Source: Acidobacteriota bacterium (GTDB taxonomy: Bacteria > Acidobacteriota > Terriglobia > UBA7540). Taken from it: DNA of 7,257 bases. The notes under the pieces were generated by a model. That model did no database searches. It was not told the DNA's origin and was given only the letters and a program-made list of their open reading frames with translations. The position numbers and the translations under genes are program-made. Below are positions 1-6,117 of the stretch, one piece after another. Positions within the stretch are counted from its first letter, which is position 1, and every line of letters starts with the position of its first letter. The DNA is taken from NCBI GenBank assembly GCA_021828245.1, contig JAKASC010000119.1, positions 1-7,257 on the forward strand, in the 5' to 3' direction.

Positions 1-1
1 C

Positions 2-928
2 CGCTCGCGCCGGTTTGAGAGCGTGGTGAAGGAAGCCGAGCATCTGGTCCGGCGGGGGGCGCGCGAGATAACGTTGGTCGGTCAGGACACGACCAGTTAT
101 GGGCAGGATTTAGGGCTTCGTGACGGCCTGCCCTTGCTGTTGCGCGAACTCGCCAAAATCCCGGAGCTCGTATGGTTGCGATTTCTCTATTGCTACCCAA
201 ATCGCGTCACGCCGACATTGATTGAAGCGGTGGCGGAGACGCCCAGGGTGGCGAAATATTTCGATATTCCGCTGCAGCACGCGAGCGATCCAATTTTGAA
301 AGCCATGCGGCGCGGCTCGAACGGCGCCCAATTCCTCAAGATGCTGGGCCGCATTCGCGCCGCCATTCCCGACGCCACCCTGCGCACCTCGATGATTGTG
401 GGCTTTCCAGGAGAGACGGAAGACGATTTTCGGGCGCTCACGGACTTTGTTGAAGCTGCGGAGTTTGACCATTTGGGCGTTTTCCTCTACTCCAACGAAG
501 AGACCTGCGCAAGCCACGAGTTTCGCTGTCAGGTCGAAGCCCGCGTGGCGCGGCGACGGCAACGGGAGCTCATGACGTTGCAACGCAAAATCTCGCGACG
601 AAAGTTGCGCGGGAAAGTCGGGAAAAGGTTTCCTGTCCTTGTTGAAGGACGGTCGCAGCAGACAGAGCTGCTTTTTGAGGGCCGGCTGGAATCGCAGGCT
701 CCGGGCATTGATGGTCAGGTGTATATCAACGATGTTCGAGGCGAGGAACCCGAGCCGGGCGAGTTCCGGTGGACCACTATCACGCAAGCCGGCGATTATG
801 ACCTTGTCGCCCGGCTGGAGGCGGAACGTTTCGGCGAAGTACGGACGTCGGCCTCCTCGAACCGTCATCAGCTCGTCCAAATCCAGGATTCAGCGGCCAA
901 GCATGGTGATGCGGTGCCCTATCTGTAA
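2..928 (+). CDS. rimO: Ribosomal protein S12 methylthiotransferase RimO (5'-truncated by window edge)
   Basis: This radical-SAM enzyme adds a methylthio group to the conserved aspartate of ribosomal protein S12 in the cytoplasm. The reading frame is open from base 2, giving 308 residues and lacking the N-terminal MTTase domain and the CxxxCxxC cluster, which must lie to the left. Seen here are the RimO-typical stretch EITLVGQDTTSYG, then FLYCYPNRVT, YFDIPLQHASDPILKAMRR, RTSMIVGFPGETEDDF and FDHLGVFLYSNEE of the radical-SAM barrel. A C-terminal TRAM-like domain follows (about KRFPVLVEG to DYDLVARLE). The QDTTSYG and DIPLQHAS segments separate it from MiaB less absolutely than a full alignment would, but the acidic TRAM domain and the DYDLV ending fit RimO. 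The last roughly 33 residues extend past the usual end and overlap yacG by 26 bases. It is first in a tightly packed run of + strand genes. Confidence 0.93.
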   Translation, partial: RSRRFESVVKEAEHLVRRGAREITLVGQDTTSYGQDLGLRDGLPLLLRELAKIPELVWLRFLYCYPNRVTPTLIEAVAETPRVAKYFDIPLQHASDPILKAMRRGSNGAQFLKMLGRIRAAIPDATLRTSMIVGFPGETEDDFRALTDFVEAAEFDHLGVFLYSNEETCASHEFRCQVEARVARRRQRELMTLQRKISRRKLRGKVGKRFPVLVEGRSQQTELLFEGRLESQAPGIDGQVYINDVRGEEPEPGEFRWTTITQAGDYDLVARLEAERFGEVRTSASSNRHQLVQIQDSAAKHGDAVPYL

Positions 929-1100
929 AAGCGAAACCGTGTATGCGGGCAATCCCTTTCGGCCCTTCTGCAGTGAGCGTTGTAAACTGATTGATCTGGA
1001 CAATTGGCTGGAGGGCCGCTACCGAGTCCCCGGAATTCACGATGCATCGAGGAACGCTGAAGAGCACCAGGACGAAGGCTCCGACGAGCGCACTGCCTAA
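903..1100 (+). CDS. yacG: DNA gyrase inhibitor YacG-family zinc protein
   Basis: This is a small 65-residue cytoplasmic zinc-ribbon protein. In E. coli YacG binds the GyrB C-terminal domain and inhibits gyrase; that role is transferred by family. The four zinc ligands are visible as CPIC (C5, C8) and CSERC (C23, C27). They are followed by the family signature KLIDLDNWLEGRYRVPG, and the segment before the second pair reads NPFRPFC as usual. The tail is acidic (EEHQDEGSDE). I chose ATG 903; the second in-frame ATG at 909 (MRCPIC) is an equally plausible start and would shorten the protein by two residues. The gene begins inside the end of rimO (26-base overlap) and its own end overlaps pgpA, so translational coupling is likely. 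It is easily missed because it sits inside a longer frame opening at 639. Confidence 0.9.
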   Translation: MVMRCPICKSETVYAGNPFRPFCSERCKLIDLDNWLEGRYRVPGIHDASRNAEEHQDEGSDERTA

Positions 1101-1575
1101 AAAGCGTCGTCCATTGGGGGTTGCGGCAGCCACTCTGGGGTCTGTAGGCGATTTGCCATGGGCGCCGGGGACGGCCGGTTCCGCGTTGGGAGTTCTGTGG
1201 GTTGCCTTACTCGACCGGATGCCCCTGACCCCTACCTGGCGTGCCGCATTGCTTTGTCTGACGGCGGGCATTCTTTTTGCGCTTGGGGTTCGTTTCGCCG
1301 GAGCTGCCGAACAGTTTTTCCAGATGCGCGATCCGGGCAGCGTGGTGGTGGATGAGTTCGTCGGCCAGTTAATCCCCTTGATTGCTGACCCGACCGGATC
1401 GTGGAAGCTGCTTTTGTTGGGCTTTGTGGCCTTCCGATGTTTCGACATCCTCAAACCGTTTCCGGCGGGGCGGGCGGAACGGCTTCCGGGAGGATGGGGT
1501 ATTATGGTGGATGATGCCGTCGCCGGGCTTTACGCTTTGGCCGTAATGCTCGCGGTGCAAGTTCTTGGACGATGA
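1042..1575 (+). CDS. pgpA: Phosphatidylglycerophosphatase A
   Basis: PgpA is an inner-membrane phosphatase that removes phosphate from phosphatidylglycerol phosphate to give phosphatidylglycerol. The 177-residue product shows the family signatures in order: GSVGDLPWAPGTAGS (residues 33-47), DPGSVVVDEFVGQ (97-109), FRCFDILKPFPAGRAE (131-146) and GGWGIMVDDAVAGLYA (150-165). Hydrophobic segments lie at about 48-58, 68-86, 122-132 and 160-175, as expected for the membrane protein. ATG 1042 is chosen as the first ATG in frame. It overlaps yacG by 59 bases. The frame stays open upstream to a TTG at 991, which would put an unlikely sequence before the domain, and a TTG at 1114 just after the yacG stop would give a shorter protein with the domain intact. 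Its stop shares ATGA with the next gene. Confidence 0.92.
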   Translation: MHRGTLKSTRTKAPTSALPKKRRPLGVAAATLGSVGDLPWAPGTAGSALGVLWVALLDRMPLTPTWRAALLCLTAGILFALGVRFAGAAEQFFQMRDPGSVVVDEFVGQLIPLIADPTGSWKLLLLGFVAFRCFDILKPFPAGRAERLPGGWGIMVDDAVAGLYALAVMLAVQVLGR

Positions 1576-2651
1576 ACCTGTGGAAAAAACCCGACCGGCG
1601 TGTGTCCGCCATGGAAAAAAAGACTAGGCCCTCAACCTCGCCGGAAGTTCTGAAGGTGGCGCCCGCGGCGGCGCTGCCCGGCGCAGAAGTTGCAGTGTGG
1701 GGCAAAGGATTCACGCAAAACGGCGGTAGCCGTCCGACGGTCCGTTTCGGCGAGCAGACGGCCAGCCTGCTGCTCAGCTCAGCGACGCGATTAATCGTGC
1801 GAATCCCCGAAGGAGCGGAGAGCGGACACCTCATCGTGGACGCCGGCGGTGGCGCCGTGAGCAATCCCGTCCAAATAACGCTGGCAAGGAAACTCACTGA
1901 GAACCTTCACCCCGTCGCCAACCCGGCCATAGATGCGGCCGGCAATATTTTTTCAACCTTCAGCGGCAGCCGAGGACAGAAGGTCCCCGTTTCCGTTTAC
2001 AAAATCGGCCGCGACGGCGTCGCGCGAGCCTTCGTCAGCGACCTGCTGAACGCCACGGGCCTGGCCTTCGACCGCTCCGGCATGTTGTACGTGTCGAGCC
2101 GGGCAGAAGGAAACATCTACCAAATCACGCCCGATGGCCATCGCTCGATTTACGCGGGCGGCATGGGCATCGCCACGGGCATTGCTTTTGACGCTTATGA
2201 AAATCTCTATGTCGGCGACCGCACCGGAACCATCTTTCGGATCAACCGTGACCGACAAATTTTTGTTTTCGCCACGCTGGAGCCGAGCATCGCTGCCTAC
2301 CATTTGGCGTTTGGGCCGGAGGGGTATCTCTATGTCACCGGGCCCACAACATCCAGTTACGATCAGGTTTACCGCATCTCACCGAAGGGTGAGGTGTCTC
2401 CTTTTTACCGTGGCCTGGGACGACCTCAAGGGCTGGCTTTTGACGTGGAAGGAAACCTTTACGTCGCGGCCTCTCTCTCTGGCCGCCAAGGGATTGTCCG
2501 CATCACGCCGCGAGGCCAAGCCGAGTTGTTTGTTGCCGGTTACAATCTGGTCGGGCTAGCCTTTACCCGACAGCGATCCATGATTATCGCCACCCACAAC
2601 TCCTTACTGGAGCTCTTGGCCAACATCGAAGGTCGGCCCTTGCTGATGTAG
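1572..2651 (+). CDS. IPT/TIG domain plus NHL/SMP-30-type beta-propeller protein, function unknown
   Basis: The 359-residue protein has two parts. Residues about 25-104 form an IPT/TIG immunoglobulin-like fold (VLKVAPAAALPGAEVAVWG, then KGF, RFGE and VRIPEGAESGHL). Residues about 115-345 carry about six NHL/SMP-30-like blades with the recurring pattern GLAFD..GNLYV: IDAAGNIFS, LAFDRSGMLYVSS, IAFDAYENLYVGD, LAFGPEGYLYVTG, LAFDVEGNLYVAA and LAFTRQRSMIIAT, several followed by IYQITPDG-like strands. Such propellers bind ligands or proteins, and some are lactonases; no catalytic assignment is possible here. I see no signal peptide or membrane segment, which is unusual because most TIG/NHL proteins are exported. 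The ATG at 1572 overlaps the pgpA stop by four bases; a second ATG at 1611 would remove 13 residues. Neither has a strong Shine-Dalgarno, so coupling to pgpA is likely. Confidence 0.85.
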   Translation: MNLWKKPDRRVSAMEKKTRPSTSPEVLKVAPAAALPGAEVAVWGKGFTQNGGSRPTVRFGEQTASLLLSSATRLIVRIPEGAESGHLIVDAGGGAVSNPVQITLARKLTENLHPVANPAIDAAGNIFSTFSGSRGQKVPVSVYKIGRDGVARAFVSDLLNATGLAFDRSGMLYVSSRAEGNIYQITPDGHRSIYAGGMGIATGIAFDAYENLYVGDRTGTIFRINRDRQIFVFATLEPSIAAYHLAFGPEGYLYVTGPTTSSYDQVYRISPKGEVSPFYRGLGRPQGLAFDVEGNLYVAASLSGRQGIVRITPRGQAELFVAGYNLVGLAFTRQRSMIIATHNSLLELLANIEGRPLLM

Positions 2652-2686
2652 CACGCCGCCGTCAGCGAAGGTTCACCCTGCTCTCT

Positions 2687-3934
2687 ATGGACGCCGAAAT
2701 CATTGCGGTAGGCAGCGAACTCCTCACTCCTTTCCATCAGGACACGAATTCCCTCTATCTCACCGACAAGCTCAATGAATTGGGCATCGAAGTTCGTTTT
2801 AAGACGATCGTCGGCGACGACAGTGTGCGGCTCGCGTCGGTTCTGCGGCAGGCGCTGGACCGATCGCAATTGGTGATTTTAACCGGCGGGTTGGGCCCCA
2901 CGGAGGACGATGTGACCCGCGCGGCGGTGGCCGAGGCGCTGGACCTTCCTCTGGTCGAGGTGCCGGAGATTCGGCAACGCATCCAAGCCCGCTTTGCCAG
3001 CTTGGGCAGGCCCATGTCGGAAAACAACGCAAGGCAAGCCTTCGTCCCCCAAGGAGCCGAATGGTTGGAAAACCGGAACGGCACCGCTCCCGGCATCTGG
3101 CTCGAGCACGACCAAACCCTTCTCATCCTTCTGCCCGGCCCGCCGCGAGAACTGATGCCGATGTTTGAATCGCAATGTCTGCCTCGCCTTGAACAGCGCT
3201 CCAGCGGCGAGCGCATCCGAACGCGAGTCCTCAAGGTGGCCGGGCTTCCAGAGTCCGAAGTGGACCGCCGCTTGGCCCCCATCTACACGAAATACCAAAA
3301 TCCCACCACCACCATCCTGGCCACGCCCGGCGGTATCGAGGTGCATTTTCGGGCCCGGGCCAAAACGGCCGAGGAGGCTAAAGCCTTGGCCGATATGTTG
3401 GCTGACCAAGCGGAGACTGAGCTTGGCGAGCGTGTCTTCTCGACGCACGGAGAAACACTGGAGGAAGTGGTCGGCATGTACCTCGTCATGAAACAGAAAA
3501 CGCTCGCCACCGCCGAGAGCTGCACGGGAGGTCTGCTCAGCGAACGGCTGACGCGCGTTCCCGGAAGTTCGAACTTCTATCTTGGCGGCGTCGTCTGCTA
3601 TACGAATGAGCTCAAAACCCGCCTGGTCGGGGTCCCGACGGCCATGCTTGAGGCGCACGGGGCCGTCTCAAGACCTGTCGCGCAAGCTCTTGCCGAAGGC
3701 ATTCGTCGTCGTGTCGGAGCCTCGCTCGGCGTGGGCATTACGGGCATCGCCGGACCCAGCGGCGGCAGCGAGAAAAAACCCGTCGGCCTGGTTTTTATTG
3801 CTCTCGCCGATGAGCGCGGCACCGAAATCCGAGAATTTCATTTCCCTGGCGACCGTCAACGTATTCGCTGGTTGGCCTCGCAGTCTGCGCTCGAAATGTT
3901 GCGTCGAAGGGCGCGCGGCGGGCCTCGGCGCTGA
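2687..3934 (+). CDS. cinA: CinA family protein: nicotinamide-nucleotide amidase with COG1058 domain
   Basis: This is a full-length CinA of 415 residues. The N-terminal MoaB/MogA-like domain (about 1-170) shows AEIIAVGSELL, TGGLGPTEDDVTRAA (66-80), NNARQAFVPQGA and LPGPPREL (149-156). A short middle domain (about 175-255) links it to the C-terminal PncC domain, with TAESCTGGLLSERLT (275-289, conserved Ser278), GSSNFYLGGVVCYTNELK (293-310, Lys310) and GVGITGIAGPSGGSEKKPVG (348-367). The PncC domain deamidates nicotinamide mononucleotide to nicotinate mononucleotide, and the N-terminal domain of characterised homologues has ADP-ribose/CoA pyrophosphatase activity. Together they act in NAD salvage in the cytoplasm. 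Both active regions look intact. ATG 2687 gives the normal family start; the upstream AGCGAAGG is a weak, distant ribosome site. It lies 35 bases after the TIG/propeller gene, in the same direction. Confidence 0.95.
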   Translation: MDAEIIAVGSELLTPFHQDTNSLYLTDKLNELGIEVRFKTIVGDDSVRLASVLRQALDRSQLVILTGGLGPTEDDVTRAAVAEALDLPLVEVPEIRQRIQARFASLGRPMSENNARQAFVPQGAEWLENRNGTAPGIWLEHDQTLLILLPGPPRELMPMFESQCLPRLEQRSSGERIRTRVLKVAGLPESEVDRRLAPIYTKYQNPTTTILATPGGIEVHFRARAKTAEEAKALADMLADQAETELGERVFSTHGETLEEVVGMYLVMKQKTLATAESCTGGLLSERLTRVPGSSNFYLGGVVCYTNELKTRLVGVPTAMLEAHGAVSRPVAQALAEGIRRRVGASLGVGITGIAGPSGGSEKKPVGLVFIALADERGTEIREFHFPGDRQRIRWLASQSALEMLRRRARGGPRR

Positions 3935-4121
3935 AGCCAACGAAATTTTCCGACCGCTTCACCAGGCGCGCTCCGATGCGCTGCATCAACAAATACCCCT
4001 TTAGACCCTGCGATCGCAGACGGACCTTGACTACCCTCCCACCTCGCGTCAAGCCTATAGCCCACCTCGATTCCAAGATCGGCACCGAAGGAAGACAAGC
4101 GCGGCTCGAGGGAATGTGGCG

Positions 4122-4127
4122 TAAAAT
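4122..4127 (+). promoter_or_regulatory. Possible -10 element (TAAAAT) for the glycosidase gene
   Basis: TAAAAT in a GC-rich setting lies 82 bases before the GTG start and resembles the sigma-70 -10 hexamer (5 of 6). No good -35 hexamer is found at 16-18 bases upstream, so this is weak evidence for a promoter separating this gene from the cinA operon. Confidence 0.25.
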
Positions 4128-4194
4128 AGACCGATCCGCCGCGCGGTTCGGCAGGGCTTGAGCATGTCTTCGCATCGGCGAGTGATTCTGCGAC

Positions 4195-4200
4195 GGGAGG
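4195..4200 (+). promoter_or_regulatory. Shine-Dalgarno GGGAGG deciding the GTG start at 4210
   Basis: GGGAGG sits nine bases before the GTG at 4210 and is the clearest ribosome-binding site in the window. It supports a non-ATG start that places a typical export signal at the N terminus of the glycosidase. Confidence 0.7.
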
Positions 4201-4209
4201 CCTAGCTCG

Positions 4210-5478
4210 GTGAACGCACAACCAACCAAGCAGCGAAAACACCGGCGTCCCTCGGAGGGTGCTTGTTTGAGGATCTCTCTGGCCTTTTTCTCGCTGATCT
4301 TCCTTGCGCCGACTTCCGCCATATCGGCCAACGCCCGCCAAAATCTTTCGGAGCTTTTTCGGACTTACGGGGTTAAGCAAGGGATCATTAAACCTCCCAA
4401 GGGACTGCTGAGCTATCCTTACCTGGTCCCGAGCGGCCCGTATTACCAACTGTTCGATTGGGACACGTATTTCATGGGCGTGGCCTTGAGCTACGACGGC
4501 GTCGGCAAGCCGCTGGCGGATTCGGTGAAGGATTTTCTAAGCTTTGTGGACCAAAACGCGGATGCGCGCGGCTACGTTCCCCGCGAGATTGCGCCAGATG
4601 GTCTGTGGGCGCTGCCGGAGATGTGCAAGCCGTTTCTGGCGCAGGCGGCTTACCGTGCATCACTCACGATGGGAAGCGCCGGGTGGTTGCGGCCCTGGTA
4701 CGACAAACTGGCGGATACGCTCGCCTTCTGGGAAAACACGCGACGCGCGCCGGACGGATTTTTCCTCTGGTTCAACGGTGTCGAAAGTGGCGTGGACAAC
4801 AACCCCGCCGTTAGCAACCACCCGGCCGAAGTGACCGAGGGCGTGGATCTTCAGTGCTACCTCTATCGGGAATATCTGGCAATGGCGTTGCTCGCCAAAA
4901 AGCTTGGGCATCGGGAAGACGCCGCCCGCTATGCTCACCAGGCGGAGGCCCTACGGCAAAAAATCCGCGATCAGATGTGGTCCAGGACAGAGGGCATGTT
5001 CTTGAACATAGATTCGCGGACCGGCAAGTTTATCCGCATCAGGACCTGGACGGACCTGGTGCCCTTGTGGGCAGGCGTCGCGACCCCCGCGCAGGCTCAC
5101 CGAATGATTGAAGAGCACGTCCTCAACCAGAAGGAATTTTGGGCAAAATACGGCATCCGCACACTGGCCGCTGATGAGCCACTCTACGACCCCCACCATG
5201 GCTATTGGCGCGGACCTGTGTGGGTGATTTCCAACTACCTGATCATGCACGGACTGATGAACTACGGCTACCCTCAGCAAGCCCAGGAATTAGCGCGAAG
5301 AACCCAAGAGCTCCTGTCTCGGGACCTGCGCCAATCCGGCGGAATGAACGAATGCTACAATCCCGACGACGGCTCGCCGGTCGGGGCCAGCCACTTTGTA
5401 AGCTGGGACCTTCTCGGCGAGCACATGCTCAAGGAGGCCGACGAAAATCTCGATCCCACAGCGCTTAAGCCATTCTAG
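4210..5478 (+). CDS. Exported GH63/GH37-type (MGH1-like) glycoside hydrolase, trehalase/mannosylglycerate hydrolase superfamily
   Basis: This is a 422-residue inverting-type (alpha/alpha)6 glycosidase, exported by inference. Residues 1-20 are basic, about 22-38 form the hydrophobic core (ISLAFFSLIFLAPTSA), and cleavage is likely near ISA-NA or ANA-RQ (about 40-43). Superfamily landmarks are FDWDTYFMGVAL (82-93), PPEMC-like LPEMCKP, NGVESGVDNNPA (189-200), YWRGPVWVISNYL (332-344) and GGMNECYNPDDG (377-388), then SWDLLGEHML. By analogy with GH63 mannosylglycerate hydrolases, Asp196 would be the general acid and Glu381 the general base. In many relatives the first motif reads SGWDN; here Trp is Val. 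Likely substrates are alpha-linked disaccharides or alpha-glucosides/mannosides, but the sequence does not decide which. It lacks the extra insertion domain of eukaryotic-type GH63 enzymes. A 275-base gap before it and the lack of a partner gene suggest a separate transcription unit. Confidence 0.85.
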   Translation: MNAQPTKQRKHRRPSEGACLRISLAFFSLIFLAPTSAISANARQNLSELFRTYGVKQGIIKPPKGLLSYPYLVPSGPYYQLFDWDTYFMGVALSYDGVGKPLADSVKDFLSFVDQNADARGYVPREIAPDGLWALPEMCKPFLAQAAYRASLTMGSAGWLRPWYDKLADTLAFWENTRRAPDGFFLWFNGVESGVDNNPAVSNHPAEVTEGVDLQCYLYREYLAMALLAKKLGHREDAARYAHQAEALRQKIRDQMWSRTEGMFLNIDSRTGKFIRIRTWTDLVPLWAGVATPAQAHRMIEEHVLNQKEFWAKYGIRTLAADEPLYDPHHGYWRGPVWVISNYLIMHGLMNYGYPQQAQELARRTQELLSRDLRQSGGMNECYNPDDGSPVGASHFVSWDLLGEHMLKEADENLDPTALKPF

Positions 5479-5497
5479 AAAATACGGGCGAGTGAGG

Positions 5498-5517
5498 GCG
5501 CGCGCCATGGCGCGCGC
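5498..5517. repeat. Perfect 20-base palindrome after the glycosidase gene
   Basis: GCGCGCGCC is followed directly by GGCGCGCGC across a central AT, giving a perfect palindrome beginning 20 bases after the glycosidase stop. It could form a cruciform or a long RNA hairpin with almost no loop. No T-run follows, so it is not a canonical terminator. Confidence 0.8.
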
Positions 5518-5595
5518 AACGGCGGACCGTAAACCCGACCCCAACCCCGGCGTCCTATCCCCTGCCCTTCCACGGGACGCGAGGCGCGGTTATTA

Positions 5596-5638
5596 AGGGG
5601 CGCATCGCAGGCCCCAATATTCGTGGGGAAGTGCCCCT
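5596..5638. repeat. Nested inverted repeat, REP-like or transcript-end hairpin
   Basis: The outer arms are AGGGGCGC (5596-5603) and GTGCCCCT (5631-5638), pairing over eight positions with one G-T. The inner arms are CCCCA (5612-5616) and TGGGG (5624-5628), around a seven-base loop. The two stems are coaxial, with AA on one side and an eight-base bulge on the other. No T-run follows on either strand, so a repeat element or a structured RNA end is more likely than a simple terminator. Confidence 0.6.
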
Positions 5639-5710
5639 CAAGGTTTGGACAGAAAGTCATACTTCTTAAGGTGGATTACTGCCTGAATAGATTTGTAAGT
5701 TTATTTAGTC

Positions 5711-5754
5711 GGTGGACCTGGAGAGGTTCGAACCCTCGACCTCATGACTGCCAG
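5711..5754 (-). tRNA. tRNA-Ala(GGC) 3' half fragment, probable attachment-site remnant
   Basis: Read on the minus strand, the segment gives a complete 3' half of a tRNA: anticodon loop CTGGCAG (5748-5754, anticodon GGC), 3' anticodon strand TCATG (5743-5747), variable loop AGGTC, T arm GAGGG-TTCGAAC-CTCTC (5721-5737, five pairs with one G-T), acceptor strand CAGGTCC (5714-5720) and ACC (5711-5713). The acceptor strand places T at position 70 and A at 73, which fits the G3-U70 and A73 identity of tRNA-Ala. The matching 5' half is absent: the bases where CATGA should stand read TCTAG. The gene is therefore cut at the anticodon loop. Integrases commonly recombine in this part of a tRNA gene and leave a displaced 3' half at the far end of the element, which is the favoured reading. 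Disruption of an old tRNA gene by insertions is the alternative. Confidence 0.8.
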
Positions 5755-5928
5755 CTAGAATCGAAAACATTATCTTGTTGGCTCGCTTAGCTTTATCTTC
5801 GGTCAAAAGCACCACTTTGGGGTATTCGGCTCTTATTGTTCCCCAGCAACTGGGGTGCACCCATTCAGTGAGACAGAATTTTTGGGCACACTTGGCATTT
5901 TTCATTGGGTATCCCAAGTATCTGTAAG
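5755..5928. other. Unassigned AT-rich segment between tRNA fragment and IS3 remnant
   Basis: No recognisable gene is present. A minus-strand frame of 75 codons (5705-5932) begins beyond the IS3 segment and reads straight through into the tRNA half, ending in VEGSNLSRSTD, which is simply the translation of the tRNA T arm. It is therefore unlikely to be a true gene, though its first part could be the end of a decayed cargo or recombinase gene. A hairpin CCCCAG-CAA-CTGGGG lies at 5841-5855, overlapping the palindrome GGGTGCACCC at 5853-5862. Confidence 0.5.
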
Positions 5929-6117
5929 TCAAGGACGGGGTCTGGCGAAGGGGACGACAAGAGAGCCCCCTTTCTCGGTCACCACGTCAGAAATCTTTTT
6001 GTCGTTGTTTAGATCGCTCTCAAAAAACTGCAGGATGGCACTTCGAAAATCGGCCGCCCCGCTCGAAGCCTCGCTTTGCTGTTCGAACTCTTCCGCAGAT
6101 CGATAGCCCAGCGCCCC
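5929..6117 (-). pseudogene. IS3-family transposase (orfB) C-terminal remnant
   Basis: On the minus strand the frame reads ALGYRSAEEFEQQSEASS, starting near 6117. This matches the usual end of IS3-family integrase-core transposases (typically HSALGYRSPEEFEQ), where the catalytic DDE domain ends. Everything N-terminal of it is missing, and the frame is joined directly to IS1634-type sequence. Beyond SEASS the frame stays open for about 40 more codons to a stop at 5929-5931. That extension does not look like a transposase and is probably non-coding flank read by chance. Confidence 0.6.

Larger units (their letters stand above)
3935..4209 (+). other. Intergenic region cinA to glycosidase, no gene recognised
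   Basis: This 275-base stretch holds only short frames that give no recognisable protein on either strand; minus-strand frames here run on from shadows of cinA and of the glycosidase gene. No rho-independent terminator with a T-run is visible after cinA. It contains a TTGACT at 4027-4032 without a well-spaced -10 partner, the TAAAAT at 4122-4127 listed separately, and the ribosome site of the next gene. Confidence 0.6.
5479..5710. other. Non-coding spacer with palindromes and repeat-like sequence
   Basis: No gene is supported in these 232 bases. The first part is very GC-rich and contains a 20-base perfect palindrome and a folded element (both listed separately). From about 5640 the composition turns AT-rich (AAGTCATACTTCTTAAGG and onward), marking a change of sequence origin just before the tRNA fragment. 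The minus-strand frame over 5475-5660 is open for 61 codons, but I do not regard it as a gene; its look is that of a dispersed non-coding repeat. Confidence 0.5.

Noticed and set aside
110..880. Long minus-strand frame of 256 codons opposite rimO
   Set aside because: It lies entirely antisense to a clearly conserved gene, and its translation shows no family features.
2879..3658. Long minus-strand frame of 259 codons opposite cinA
   Set aside because: It is a shadow of high-GC codon bias in cinA, whose frame carries all family motifs.
4027..4061. TTGACT with TATAGC as a promoter pair
   Set aside because: The spacing is 23 bases, too long for a standard sigma-70 promoter.
3856..4449. Minus-strand frames across the cinA/glycosidase gap
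   Set aside because: They run on from antisense shadows of both neighbours and show no recognisable domain inside the gap.
5705..5932. Minus-strand open frame of 75 codons ending in the tRNA half
   Set aside because: Its last residues are a translation of the tRNA T arm, and the remaining part matches no family I recognise; no ribosome site was evident.
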